A stretch of DNA of 64,000 nt from Bacteroidota bacterium (GTDB lineage: Bacteria; Bacteroidota; Bacteroidia; Cytophagales; Cyclobacteriaceae), in NCBI GenBank assembly GCA_018266395.1, contig JAFEAM010000008.1, positions 4,461-68,460 of the forward strand, written 5' to 3'. Every line of letters starts with the position of its first letter. Position 1 is the stretch's first letter. Made by a program: the position numbers and the translations under genes. Shown here piece by piece: positions 28,873-37,828 of the stretch. Under the pieces are notes generated by a model that was given only the letters and a program-made list of their open reading frames with translations, was not told the DNA's origin and did no database searches.

Positions 28873-31623
28873 TCAATTGTCGAAGAAGGAGCGGGTACGG
28901 TTCAGCTTCAGGTCTTTCAGTAAAGACGATTTGATCCCTATGTAGAAGCTGTAGGACTGGTATTTTCCGAAAGGAACCCAGCTCAGATTCACCTGCCAGC
29001 AGTGAAGGTCTCGGGCGATGGTGAGGTAAGTCTGGGTGAAATCATTCTGTTGGAAGTCATAACCTGAGTTGAAGGTAATCTTCCATTTTTCAGTCAGGGA
29101 AAAATCCCCATTGAAACGCGCTGCTTGCGTAATCTTCGGATCACTGTTTGCGGGATGGGAATAATCCACATTGTAACTGATGCGAAGATTCCAAGGGATA
29201 TTGAAGTCGATGTATGCGTCGGGGTTTGCAAGCAGGTATTTCCTGTCCCCCTCACCTATATTGGCTTTCGAAATTTTATCACGGGTATCAGTGTCTTTCT
29301 TCTGTCCTTTGGGATTCAGGTTGGTACTGAGGGCAAGGTTGGCAGCCGTCACCCGGCCGATTCCGGAACCCTCCTTCACAATACGGTAGCTGCCGGAATT
29401 TTCCGGTATCGCGTACTGACCCCAGGCATATGAGCTCGTGCGTCGCTCAACTGTGACAGTCCCGTTGGTCATGGTCACGTATTTGTACGGATCAAGCGTG
29501 GCGGTCATGTTGATGTTGAGTTTGTCCTGCAGGATATTGGTGTTGCCTGCCATTGTGAAGGGCGCCAGCCGGAAAGAGTCGGCGACAAAATTATATGAGC
29601 TGCTGATGGAAAGGGTATTGAAGAGCGGTATCTTCTTGGCTACGGTATCGTTCTTGCTTTTCACCTTCATCTCAATATTGTTATTGATCCCGAAGCTCAT
29701 GGCGGCTGCCCGACCTGTGCGGGAAGAGCCATATACAAATCCTTCGTGGACAGACTTGTAAACGGGATAAGGGCTGTTGGGAAGCGTAAACTTTTGGTAA
29801 TAGCCGTAACTGGGATCCCCGAAGTCAGGCTGGAAGCTCATTCCCACCGACGGATTGATGATATGGCGGATTGCCTGAATGCCTGTTGGTTTCTTGAAGA
29901 AGACAGTACCATAGATTCGGGTGGTCAGGTTTACGGAAGCTGAATAGTTGGTCACCTGGTTGAATCCCTGCACGGTGTCTTTCACCACGAGCGAATTCCC
30001 GTCTGCTGAAAATCCCCAGTTCAGCTTCTGGAAGTACCACAGTTCATCAAGTGTTCCTCCCACACTTGCGGTAAAGAATTTGAGGATTTTGAATGAAGTG
30101 GAGATGGGTATGCTGTGCCGAACACCATTCTTGGCATGCTTGAAGAAGTAGGGGAGGTTCTGCGTGTTGAAAGGTGCTATACTGTCTGTGGTCGGATCAT
30201 ACTTCTTGATCTTGCCAAGGTTATTGGTGATCTGGTTGGTCCCGTTCATGGTGTACCTCAGGGAAAAGTTCTGGAAGAACATTCCATCCGATACCTTCTT
30301 GAAGGGATAAAGATTGTTGATGTTGAAACTCACGTCTGGCAGAGGCAGGTCCACCTGCTTGGTGTACACGTCCTGGTTGTGGCGCAGGTTTACGCCCAGG
30401 CTGAATTTTGATCCGAAGGTTTTGGAATATGAAACATTTGAACTCAGTTTCCGGGTACCGTTGTCGAGCCGCATGGTGGCAGGATTGGTGTTCATCGGCA
30501 GAAAGTTGGTGCTGTTGTAGGTAGAAGTAGCTGCGTTAACAGAAGCCGAAAATCTTCCGGTTCCTTTGGTCTGCGGAGTGTGATTCCAGACAATGCGGAA
30601 GTCGTTGATCTTGGTGGTGCTCTCCACATTTCCGCTTGAGTAGTTGCTGGTGAAACTGAAGTTGAAATTGCCGTTGTATTTGTAGCGCTTCATGTAACTG
30701 GAGTTGACATAAAGAGCCGAGGACCCCTTGCTGTAAAGATCTCCCGTGACCTGCAATTTTATGTAATCATTAATGTCAAAGAAGTAACCCCCGTTTCGCA
30801 GGAAGAATCCGCGGTTACGTTCTTCTCCGTAGGCCGGAACGATTATACCTGATGCGCTCTTCCGGGGAGAAGGAAATATGCCAAAGAGAAAACCGGCCGG
30901 AAGTGGAACATTGTTGAGCTCCATATAGAAAGGACCGACCACCATTTTATCTCCAGGGATGGCCTTGGCCTTGGTGGCAATAATCTGGTAATGCGGATGG
31001 GCCAGGTTACAGGTGGTGTAGGCATTGCGGACACTGAGTAATTCGTTCTTCTCGTTCTTGAATACAGCGTTTCCGTGCAGGTATCCTTCCCCCTGGTTGG
31101 TCACCACTTCAGTAATCTTGGCTTTCTTGGTTTTGAAATTGTAAACGATGTTCTTCGTTTCATACTTCTCCGATCCGTTAACGAAGATGGGGTAGCCCAC
31201 ACGGCGTCCCAGTGAATCCAGTGTGCCATTGGCAGATATGGTTGACTTCTCGTAGTCAATAGTAATTTCTTCCGCAGTAAGCTGAATCGTGCCGTAGACA
31301 ATTTTGGCGTTCCCATAGAGGTGAACAATCTTCTTGTCCATGCTGGAATTGATCGAGTCCCTGGCCGAGTAAGTGATGGTTGTCTCGATTTCGCTCTTTC
31401 GCCGCTTGGCCCGGAGGCTGTCGCTCAGATGTGATTTGGGCAGCGTATCCAGGTCGTTGGTCGCCTGGTTGGTTACCATTTCCTTAATCTGGGATTTGAC
31501 CCCCGGACGCTCCTGAGCAAGGGTGCCGGTGGTGCACAAAAGAAAGGCTAAAAGAAGTCTCCAGGGCACGGGAAGAGAGGTCAAGGGTAGCGGTGGAAAT
31601 TTATCTTTTAGCGAAAAATTCAC
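28873..31623 (-). CDS. lptD: LPS-assembly outer-membrane protein LptD, Bacteroidota type
   Basis: LptD with LptE inserts lipopolysaccharide into the outer leaflet. The 916-residue product has a signal region (WRLLLAFLLCTTGTLAQ), a periplasmic OstA/LptA-like jellyroll at about residues 95-230 (KKIVHLYGNAKIVYGTIQLTAEEITIDY) and a long beta-barrel domain. GFLFGIFPSPRKSASGIIVPAYGE matches the conserved plug/barrel junction of the Bacteroidota family. The start is uncertain: no ATG is available, GTG 31623 opens the frame, and GTG 31569 would place the signal peptide right at the N-terminus. Confidence 0.88.
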   Translation of the reverse strand: MNFSLKDKFPPLPLTSLPVPWRLLLAFLLCTTGTLAQERPGVKSQIKEMVTNQATNDLDTLPKSHLSDSLRAKRRKSEIETTITYSARDSINSSMDKKIVHLYGNAKIVYGTIQLTAEEITIDYEKSTISANGTLDSLGRRVGYPIFVNGSEKYETKNIVYNFKTKKAKITEVVTNQGEGYLHGNAVFKNEKNELLSVRNAYTTCNLAHPHYQIIATKAKAIPGDKMVVGPFYMELNNVPLPAGFLFGIFPSPRKSASGIIVPAYGEERNRGFFLRNGGYFFDINDYIKLQVTGDLYSKGSSALYVNSSYMKRYKYNGNFNFSFTSNYSSGNVESTTKINDFRIVWNHTPQTKGTGRFSASVNAATSTYNSTNFLPMNTNPATMRLDNGTRKLSSNVSYSKTFGSKFSLGVNLRHNQDVYTKQVDLPLPDVSFNINNLYPFKKVSDGMFFQNFSLRYTMNGTNQITNNLGKIKKYDPTTDSIAPFNTQNLPYFFKHAKNGVRHSIPISTSFKILKFFTASVGGTLDELWYFQKLNWGFSADGNSLVVKDTVQGFNQVTNYSASVNLTTRIYGTVFFKKPTGIQAIRHIINPSVGMSFQPDFGDPSYGYYQKFTLPNSPYPVYKSVHEGFVYGSSRTGRAAAMSFGINNNIEMKVKSKNDTVAKKIPLFNTLSISSSYNFVADSFRLAPFTMAGNTNILQDKLNINMTATLDPYKYVTMTNGTVTVERRTSSYAWGQYAIPENSGSYRIVKEGSGIGRVTAANLALSTNLNPKGQKKDTDTRDKISKANIGEGDRKYLLANPDAYIDFNIPWNLRISYNVDYSHPANSDPKITQAARFNGDFSLTEKWKITFNSGYDFQQNDFTQTYLTIARDLHCWQVNLSWVPFGKYQSYSFYIGIKSSLLKDLKLNRTRSFFDN

Positions 31624-31667
31624 GATTTTGTGCGAATTTATGTCAAATAGCTCAGATCAGTAGCTCC

Positions 31668-32447
31668 GTGAAGCGTACCACCAAGGCCTTTTTGTTAGCA
31701 ATAACCTTGCTAAACTTATCAGCCACGCCCCGGTTTGCTGAAAATTCGGTGGACACGATTGTCATTGATGCCGGTCATGGAGGCAAAGACCAGGGTACAC
31801 GGGGAGTCTATATGAAGGAGAAGGATGTGGCCCTGAAGATTGCCTTAAAAGTGGGCAACTACATTGAGAAGAACATCAAAGGGGTAAAGGTCATCTACAC
31901 CAGAAAAGACGACCGTTACCTCCCGCTGGACGAGAGGGCCGCCATCGCCAACAAGGCAAAGGCCGACCTTTTCATCTGCATACACGCCAACGCCATCTGG
32001 AAACCGGAAATCTATGGAACGGAGACCTACGTTATGGGATTGCACAAATCAGAGGGTAATCTGGAAGTGGCAAAAAGAGAAAATTCTGTGATCCTGCTGG
32101 ATGACAATTATGAAGAGCGGTATGAAGGCTTTGATCCCAACAGCCCGGAATCAAGTATTCTGTTTTCACTCACCCAGAGCGCTTATCAGGAAAGCAGCCT
32201 GAAATTCGCGGACAAGGTGGAGTCACAGTTTCGTAACAAACTGGGCAGGAAAAGTCATGGCGTGAAGCAGGCCGGCTTTTGGGTTCTGTGGCGCACAGCA
32301 ATGCCAAGCGTACTCATTGAAGTGGGATTCCTGACCAATGCAAAAGAGGAAAAATTCCTTGGTGATGAAAACGGACAGGAGTTGATTGCCTCCGGAATCT
32401 ACCGGGCATTTAAGGAGTATAAGGCACAAGTTGAATCAATAAACTGA
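31668..32447 (+). CDS. N-acetylmuramoyl-L-alanine amidase
   Basis: A zinc-dependent amidase_3 enzyme that cleaves stem peptides from peptidoglycan in the periplasm. The start chosen is GTG 31668 (MKRTTKAFLLAITLLNLSATPRFA), giving a signal peptide and 259 residues; the frame extends back to 31593 but would overlap lptD on the other strand. Motifs are IDAGHGGKDQGTRG (zinc His), RYLPLDERAAIANKAKADLFICIHANA (zinc Glu and His) and MPSVLIEVGFLTNAKEE (catalytic Glu). No SPOR or LysM domain is visible. The MCE gene starts 5 bases after its stop. Confidence 0.93.
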   Translation: MKRTTKAFLLAITLLNLSATPRFAENSVDTIVIDAGHGGKDQGTRGVYMKEKDVALKIALKVGNYIEKNIKGVKVIYTRKDDRYLPLDERAAIANKAKADLFICIHANAIWKPEIYGTETYVMGLHKSEGNLEVAKRENSVILLDDNYEERYEGFDPNSPESSILFSLTQSAYQESSLKFADKVESQFRNKLGRKSHGVKQAGFWVLWRTAMPSVLIEVGFLTNAKEEKFLGDENGQELIASGIYRAFKEYKAQVESIN

Positions 32448-32452
32448 GTTCT

Positions 32453-33430
32453 GTGAGAAAAAAGGAATTGTTGGTGGGAATCTTTGCGGCAGTGACTATT
32501 GTGGTCCTGTACTTCGGATTCAATTTTCTCAAGGGCATAGACTTCTTCGCCACCACTACCAGGTACTACGTCATCTATGACAATGTCAACAACCTGGTGG
32601 TTTCCAACCCGGTCAAGGTCAGCGGCTTCTCCGTCGGCCGTGTCAGCAAGATACGCATCATGCAAAACCGCACACACAGCGTGCTGGTGGAGATCGATAT
32701 AGATTCAGATATCAAACTGGGAGATTCCACCAAGGCGATCCTTGACAGTGAATTGCTCGGAGGCAACTACATACTGCTTAGCATTGGCGATGTGCCAAAG
32801 GCGCTGAATCCGGGTGATACCCTGCTGGCAGAAGTGGCAAAAGGCATGTTTGACGTGCTCACCGAAACGGCTCAACCGGTGGCCAGCAACGTGCAATCCA
32901 CATTGAGAAAATTCGATGTAGTCATCGACAATCTGGCCCGCAACTCGCAACGGCTGGACTCCATCTTTGCCAAACTTCAGAAGACGCCTGACCTGTTGAA
33001 CGCCACACTCATAAACACCAACGGGAAAATAGATCAGCTATCCGGTCACTTCGTTGAGGTGGCAACCAACCTGAACGCTTCGCTCAACCAGCTGAGGCCG
33101 ACGCTCAAGAATTTTGAAACGCTGTCAGATTCATTAAAAAGGATGCAGTTGAACAAGACTTTGTTAAGAACCCAGCAGACACTTGCCAGCCTGAATGAAA
33201 CACTGGCCAAATTGAAAAAAGGTGATAACACGGTCAGCAAACTCATGACAGAAGATTCCTTATATAATAATCTGAACCAACTGCTGGTGCATATGGACAG
33301 CCTGACACTCCACCTGAACCGTTACCCCAAACATTTTACAGCCCCCTTGGGCAAAAGCCACAAGAAGGTGGAGAAGGACCGGCTGAAGGAAGAGGAGAAG
33401 AAGAAAGCTGCGGCAGCCACCAAGAAGTAA
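32453..33430 (+). CDS. MCE/MlaD family substrate-binding protein
   Basis: A 325-residue inner-membrane-anchored protein: one N-terminal transmembrane helix (LLVGIFAAVTIVVLYFGFNFL), then an MlaD/MCE domain at about residues 37-115 (YYVIYDNVNNLVVSNPVKVSGFSVGRVSKI). A long helical, coiled-coil-like region follows and the C-terminus is a lysine-rich tail. MCE proteins carry phospholipids between membranes with an MlaE permease and MlaF ATPase, neither of which is in the window. The start is GTG. It follows the amidase by 5 bases, so the two are likely cotranscribed. Confidence 0.9.
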   Translation: MRKKELLVGIFAAVTIVVLYFGFNFLKGIDFFATTTRYYVIYDNVNNLVVSNPVKVSGFSVGRVSKIRIMQNRTHSVLVEIDIDSDIKLGDSTKAILDSELLGGNYILLSIGDVPKALNPGDTLLAEVAKGMFDVLTETAQPVASNVQSTLRKFDVVIDNLARNSQRLDSIFAKLQKTPDLLNATLINTNGKIDQLSGHFVEVATNLNASLNQLRPTLKNFETLSDSLKRMQLNKTLLRTQQTLASLNETLAKLKKGDNTVSKLMTEDSLYNNLNQLLVHMDSLTLHLNRYPKHFTAPLGKSHKKVEKDRLKEEEKKKAAAATKK

Positions 33431-33450
33431 GTTATTCATTGATACACTGC

Positions 33451-35076
33451 ATGGATCTGGAATTCAACCGGAACGAGGATCTTTTCAAGCAGCTCTGTTT
33501 CCAGCTGGAAGCCAGAGCCGCCAAAATCCGTTTGGGCGGCGGTGAGAAAAAGATTGATGAGCAGCATCAGAAAGGCAAGCTTACGGCAAGGGAGCGAATT
33601 AATTATCTGATTGATAAGGAGTCTGCGTTTCTTGAATTCGGTCTTTTTGCAGCTGATGGCATGTATCGCGAACAAGGTGGCTGTCCCGGCGCCGGGGTCG
33701 TGACGGGCATTGGTCGCGTGAGTGGCCGACTCTGTGTCATCGTCGCCAATGACGCCACGGTCAAAGCGGGTGCCTGGTTTCCGATGACGGCAAAGAAGAA
33801 CCTCCGTGCCCAGGAAGTGGCCATTGAAAACCGCCTGCCCATTATCTATCTGGTAGACAGTGCAGGAGTCTTCCTTCCCATGCAGGATGAAATCTTTCCC
33901 GACAAGGAACACTTCGGAAGACAATTCCGCAATAATGCTGTGATGTCTTCCCGTGGAATCGTGCAGATTGCAGCGATCATGGGTAGCTGCGTGGCAGGTG
34001 GCGCTTACCTTCCCATCATGTCCGATGAAGCGATGATAGTGGACAAAACCGGTTCGATCTTTTTGGCAGGCTCATACCTCGTGAAGGCCGCCATCGGTGA
34101 GGAGGTGGACAATGAAACATTGGGAGGTGCCACTACTCACTGTGAGATTTCCGGCGTAACCGACAACAAGTTTCCCAACGATCAGGCCTGCCTGGATTAC
34201 ATTCGCTCGGTCGTGGATAAAATTGGCAGGCCAACACTAACCGGATTTGATCGCATCAAACCAGCCACTCCCTCAGCCAAACAGGAAGAGATTTATGGAA
34301 TTGTGCCCGCTGATCGCAGCAAGCCATACGACACGATGGAGATCATCAGAAGGCTGGTTGACAACTCTGAGTTTACAGAGTATAAGGCATTGTATGGGAA
34401 GAGTCTCATTTGTGGCTACGCCCGCATCGACGGATGGGCTGTTGGACTGGTGGCCAACCAGCGCAAGGTTGTAAAGACCAAGAAGGGCGAGATGCAAATG
34501 GGGGGAGTAATTTATTCCGACGCTGCTGACAAGGCTGCAAGGTTTATCATGAATTGTAACCAAAGAAAGATACCCCTGGTTTTCCTCCAGGATGTGAGCG
34601 GGTTCATGGTAGGAAGCAAGGCAGAACAGGGCGGCATCATCAAAGACGGGGCGAAAATGGTGAATGCTGTTGCCAACTCAACGGTACCCAAGTTTACAGT
34701 CATTATTGGTAACTCTTATGGCGCCGGCAACTATGCCATGTGCGGCAAGGCCTATGACCCCCGGTTGATTGTTGCCTGGCCGTCAGCGCAAATCGCCGTG
34801 ATGAGCGGGGCCTCAGCGGCGAAAACACTGCTGCAGATCCGCGTGAGCGCCCTGAAAGCACAGGGGAAGACCATTGAAAAAGAAGAAGAGACACTGCTAC
34901 TAAAGGAAATTACCGATCGTTATAATGAACAACTGAGTCCCTATTATGCCGCTGCGCGTTTGTGGGTGGACGATATTATTGATCCGCTGGAAACGCGCAG
35001 TTGGATATCCACAGGAATCGAGGCGGCCAGTCATGCGCCTGTGGAGCGGTTTAATGTTGGCGTGATACAAACCTGA
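33451..35076 (+). CDS. Acyl-CoA carboxylase carboxyltransferase beta subunit (methylcrotonyl-CoA carboxylase type)
   Basis: A 541-residue second carboxyltransferase, distinct from the one at 19833. It shows [63 protein letters not shown] and, in the second half, LQDVSGFMVGSKAEQGGIIKDGAKM and GNSYGAGNYAMCGKAYDPR. The LPMQDEIFPDKEHFGRQF segment is the hallmark of methylcrotonyl-CoA or geranyl-CoA carboxylases in leucine breakdown. ATG 33451 (MDLEFNRNED) is chosen over the non-ATG start 12 bases upstream. The alpha subunit is not in the window. The stop overlaps the next start (TGATG). Confidence 0.88.
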   Translation: MDLEFNRNEDLFKQLCFQLEARAAKIRLGGGEKKIDEQHQKGKLTARERINYLIDKESAFLEFGLFAADGMYREQGGCPGAGVVTGIGRVSGRLCVIVANDATVKAGAWFPMTAKKNLRAQEVAIENRLPIIYLVDSAGVFLPMQDEIFPDKEHFGRQFRNNAVMSSRGIVQIAAIMGSCVAGGAYLPIMSDEAMIVDKTGSIFLAGSYLVKAAIGEEVDNETLGGATTHCEISGVTDNKFPNDQACLDYIRSVVDKIGRPTLTGFDRIKPATPSAKQEEIYGIVPADRSKPYDTMEIIRRLVDNSEFTEYKALYGKSLICGYARIDGWAVGLVANQRKVVKTKKGEMQMGGVIYSDAADKAARFIMNCNQRKIPLVFLQDVSGFMVGSKAEQGGIIKDGAKMVNAVANSTVPKFTVIIGNSYGAGNYAMCGKAYDPRLIVAWPSAQIAVMSGASAAKTLLQIRVSALKAQGKTIEKEEETLLLKEITDRYNEQLSPYYAAARLWVDDIIDPLETRSWISTGIEAASHAPVERFNVGVIQT

Positions 35077-35930
35077 TGGAAGAGAACGAAATCAAGGCGC
35101 TGATCTCTTTGCTGGATGATGATGACAAGCAGGTTGTCGCTCATGTCGAAGAAAAGATATTGTCGTTGGGTAAGGAGGCGATTCCGCACCTTGAGAGGGA
35201 ATGGGAGAGCAACCTGAACCCGAAACTGCAGGGCCGCATCGAGGAGATTCTCCATGTGCTTCAGTATAATCTTTTGAAGGCACGCCTGCTGGATTGGTTC
35301 AAGGGTAAAGACCGGGATCTGCTTACTGGCATGTGGCTGGTGGCAACCTACCAGTATCCTGATCTGGAACTGGATAAACTGAAACAGGAGCTTGAGCAGA
35401 TCTACTATGAGACATGGCTGGAGTTCCGTCCCGATCTCCACCCCATGGACCAGGTCAAGGTGGTCAACGGGGTGTTGTTCAACAAACTCAAGTTCGGGGC
35501 CAATACGAAAAACTTCCATTCACCGGGCAACTCCATGATCAATGTTGTGCTGGAGTCTCGCAAGGGCAATCCCATTACCCTTTGTGTTATTTACATGTTG
35601 GTAGCCAACAAGCTCAAGATCCCCGTCTATGGTGTGAACCTGCCGAACCTTTTCATCCTCACTTACAAAGACGATCAGCACAATCAGTTTTATATCAACG
35701 CCTTTAACAGGGGTTTGATCTTTTCCCGCCAGGACATAGAGAATTATATCGCTGAACTGCATCTTGTTCCTCAGCCCTCCTTCTTCAACCCGTGCGACAG
35801 CCTGGAAATCATTCGTCGCGCGTTGCGCAACCTGATCATGTCGTTCGAAAAAATGGGAGAGCATGCCAAAGCCGAGGAAGTGAAACTGCTGCTGGTGGAA
35901 ATTGCAGAAGGAGGGGAATTGGGAGTTTGA
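35076..35930 (+). CDS. SirB1-like transglutaminase-fold protein
   Basis: A 284-residue protein of the SirB1/transglutaminase-like family. The conserved block is at about residues 130-190: VNGVLFNKLKFGANTKNFHSPGNSMINVVLESRKGNPITLCVIYMLVANKLKIPVYGVNLP. The Cys in PITLC takes the place of the transglutaminase nucleophile and is followed by a His/Asn region (QFYINAFNRG). The N-terminus is helical and HEAT-like. The function of this family is not settled. It overlaps the upstream carboxyltransferase by one base, so translation is probably coupled. Confidence 0.8.
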   Translation: MEENEIKALISLLDDDDKQVVAHVEEKILSLGKEAIPHLEREWESNLNPKLQGRIEEILHVLQYNLLKARLLDWFKGKDRDLLTGMWLVATYQYPDLELDKLKQELEQIYYETWLEFRPDLHPMDQVKVVNGVLFNKLKFGANTKNFHSPGNSMINVVLESRKGNPITLCVIYMLVANKLKIPVYGVNLPNLFILTYKDDQHNQFYINAFNRGLIFSRQDIENYIAELHLVPQPSFFNPCDSLEIIRRALRNLIMSFEKMGEHAKAEEVKLLLVEIAEGGELGV

Positions 35931-36098
35931 GTCATTTGATGATTTGGTGATTGAGGTCTCCAAATGGGATTGAGAAATGCAGACGGAATTCTCACGTATC
36001 AGGCTTCGTTCCCTGTTTAGTTTCTGTAGGCCCTATTGGGAACTAGAAACCAGATACTTGGAATTTGAAATACTTGAAATCACATCAACCCAACAACC
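35931..36098. repeat. Degenerate intergenic repeat of the GATTTGG / GAAAC type
   Basis: This gap holds GATTTGGTGATTGAGGTCTC-like sequence near its start and AGAAACCAGATACTTGG followed by TTGAAATACTTGAAATC (36065-36081) near its end. The last 17 bases recur exactly at 41322-41338. The GATTTGG block recurs in altered form near 48550. It appears non-coding. Confidence 0.5.
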
Positions 36099-36476
36099 AT
36101 GAAAGAATTTATGTTTTACGTGCGCAACATCGGAGACGCCAAGGCTGCCATGGCACCGGACGCCCATCTGTCATTTGTAAAGAAATGCGAGGTTTACATA
36201 GGGAAACTGAAATCACAGAAGATGTTGATGGCAGCGCAGCCCATCATGCGTGAAGGAGTTGTGCTTGCAAAATCAGGTGACATGTGGACTAAAACCGGCC
36301 TCGATACAACAAAAAATGTGCAGGTCGGATACTATCACATCCGGGCTGACAGTCTGGAAGAAGCAATCGAAATTGCAAAGGCCAATCCTGAGTTTGAATA
36401 CATTCCCTCGGCCAGCATCGAGATTCATCAAATCAAAACAAAGGAGGAGCAGACTGATTTTGTTTACCCCATGTGA
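36099..36476 (+). CDS. YCII-related domain protein
   Basis: A 125-residue protein with a YCII-like dimeric alpha/beta fold. The N-terminus MKEFMFYVRNIGDAKAAM, a central helix region and the C-terminal YYHIRADSLEEAIEIAKANPEFEY match the pattern of the family, in which a central His/Asp pair is often conserved. YCII-like proteins resemble dehydrochlorinases and DGPF-type proteins, but few have known reactions. Degenerate intergenic repeats flank it on both sides, suggesting an isolated single-gene unit. Confidence 0.75.
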   Translation: MKEFMFYVRNIGDAKAAMAPDAHLSFVKKCEVYIGKLKSQKMLMAAQPIMREGVVLAKSGDMWTKTGLDTTKNVQVGYYHIRADSLEEAIEIAKANPEFEYIPSASIEIHQIKTKEEQTDFVYPM

Positions 36477-36500
36477 ATAGGATGTCGCATCTGGATGGTT

Positions 36501-36530
36501 AAGAACTAGAAACTAGAAACCTGAATAACT
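36501..36530. repeat. AGAAACTAGAAAC-type intergenic repeat
   Basis: The segment reads AAGAACTAGAAACTAGAAAC, a doubled AGAAACT unit, followed by CTGAATAAC. It belongs to the same degenerate class as 36040-36081, 41290-41347 and 21396-21425. Confidence 0.5.
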
Positions 36531-36539
36531 CTAGCCCAA

Positions 36540-37109
36540 CTACTTCCTCCTGATACTGCACCCCGCGGCCCGGGTTTGAGCGGTCGTCAACGGCTTCCCG
36601 CTCACTAAATGTTCGATGGCATCTTTGAGATAGTCTGCAGTTACGGCCTGGGCCGACTGCGGGTTGTCATCAATAGCGCCTTTGTATACGACCTGGAATT
36701 TTCCGCCTGATGGCTTCAGCACAAAGGCTTCGGGACTTCTTCTCGCGTCGAATGCAGTCATAACCACTTGCTGCTTGTCGGCCAGGTAGGGCACTTCCAT
36801 GTTCCATTGGGCTATTGCTTCAGCCATACGATCCTCGGACTCTTCTGCTTCGGGATGTGAATTAATAAGCAGAAAGGCTGCACTGCCTTTGAAACTTTCA
36901 ATTGTCATTCTGATACGTTCACGGTACTCCTTGTCAAACGGGCACTCGTTGCTGGTGAATATGATGACTACAACCTTCCCGGACGAAAACTGATTCAGCG
37001 ATACATTCGAACCGGTGCGCGCGTCCTTTAGTGTAAAATTGGTCACCTGCTGTCCGGCGCAAAACCGGCTGAAAAGGCAGAAGACAGAAATGAAGATCAG
37101 TGATTTCAT
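36540..37109 (-). CDS. Exported thioredoxin-fold (redoxin) protein
   Basis: A 189-residue protein with a signal peptide (MKSLIFISVFCLFSRFCAGQ) and an AhpC/TSA-like thioredoxin fold. The active region SNECPFDKEY holds one cysteine where thioredoxins have CxxC, giving a CPFD motif. FDARRSPEAFVL is the cis-proline region. A C-terminal GCSIR motif adds a second conserved cysteine, as in other Bacteroidota members. A peroxidase or electron-transfer role in the periplasm is plausible. It overlaps the upstream phosphopantetheinyl transferase gene by 4 bases. Confidence 0.8.
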   Translation of the reverse strand: MKSLIFISVFCLFSRFCAGQQVTNFTLKDARTGSNVSLNQFSSGKVVVIIFTSNECPFDKEYRERIRMTIESFKGSAAFLLINSHPEAEESEDRMAEAIAQWNMEVPYLADKQQVVMTAFDARRSPEAFVLKPSGGKFQVVYKGAIDDNPQSAQAVTADYLKDAIEHLVSGKPLTTAQTRAAGCSIRRK

Positions 37110-37738
37110 AAACCGCCGGGATAGCTTGTGAATACGACAACAAAATCTTTGTACACCCTGTACTTCAGGGGGGCCTTCATGAGTAAATCACCGGCTTCTA
37201 TTCTGCCGTCCAGCAATCCGTGATCGGCCAGAGTAAAGGGACCCACGCGCAGGTGATCTGTGAAAAGCAGATTCCGCTTACCGTAAATTTTGTAAAGCAC
37301 CTCTTTGGCACACCAGTAAATGCAGAGCTTCGTGAGATGATTCCCCGCATCGGCAAGTTCCTCTACGCTGAATACCCGCGAGGCCACCTGCAACAACTTG
37401 TCCTTCGGCTGTTCCAGGTCAATCCCCACCGGAAGCGATGGATGCCATTGCGCAGCCACATAAGGATAGGAATGGGACAAAGAGATCTGGCTGCTATGTT
37501 CCTTCAGAAATGGTTTCCCAAACTCATCTTTCCGTAGTCCCACATAAGTAACCCCAAAGGATTCCACCAACGACCTGATCAGTGCCCGACCTGCCAACCA
37601 TTCGAGCCGTTTTTGCGGATGGACAATATCGTCCGGACAGGATTCCAGGGACGCGTAAGTGAGCTCACTTTCCATCTCTGTGACTTCCCAAAGCGCCCAG
37701 GCGCCTCCCCCGGTGTTTTCAATGGATCGAACCGGCAT
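37106..37738 (-). CDS. 4'-phosphopantetheinyl transferase superfamily protein
   Basis: A 210-residue Sfp-like enzyme that attaches phosphopantetheine to carrier proteins. Conserved pieces are RLEWLAGRALIRSL, the FGKPFLK and ISLSHSYPYVAA motifs, the Mg-binding PVGIDLEQPKDKLLQVASRVFS and the WCAKEVLYKIYGKRNL signature (WxxKEA type). No polyketide or peptide synthase is in the window, so it probably serves fatty-acid synthesis or a remote cluster. It is translationally coupled to the downstream redoxin (ATGA overlap). Confidence 0.88.
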   Translation of the reverse strand: MPVRSIENTGGGAWALWEVTEMESELTYASLESCPDDIVHPQKRLEWLAGRALIRSLVESFGVTYVGLRKDEFGKPFLKEHSSQISLSHSYPYVAAQWHPSLPVGIDLEQPKDKLLQVASRVFSVEELADAGNHLTKLCIYWCAKEVLYKIYGKRNLLFTDHLRVGPFTLADHGLLDGRIEAGDLLMKAPLKYRVYKDFVVVFTSYPGGL

Positions 37739-37828
37739 AATGCAAATTCCGCTTTCATCTTCAATTTTGCTAAAAGTTGACGGTGGACGAGAATAATTAG
37801 GGCAGAATTGCTGTTATATACGACGAGC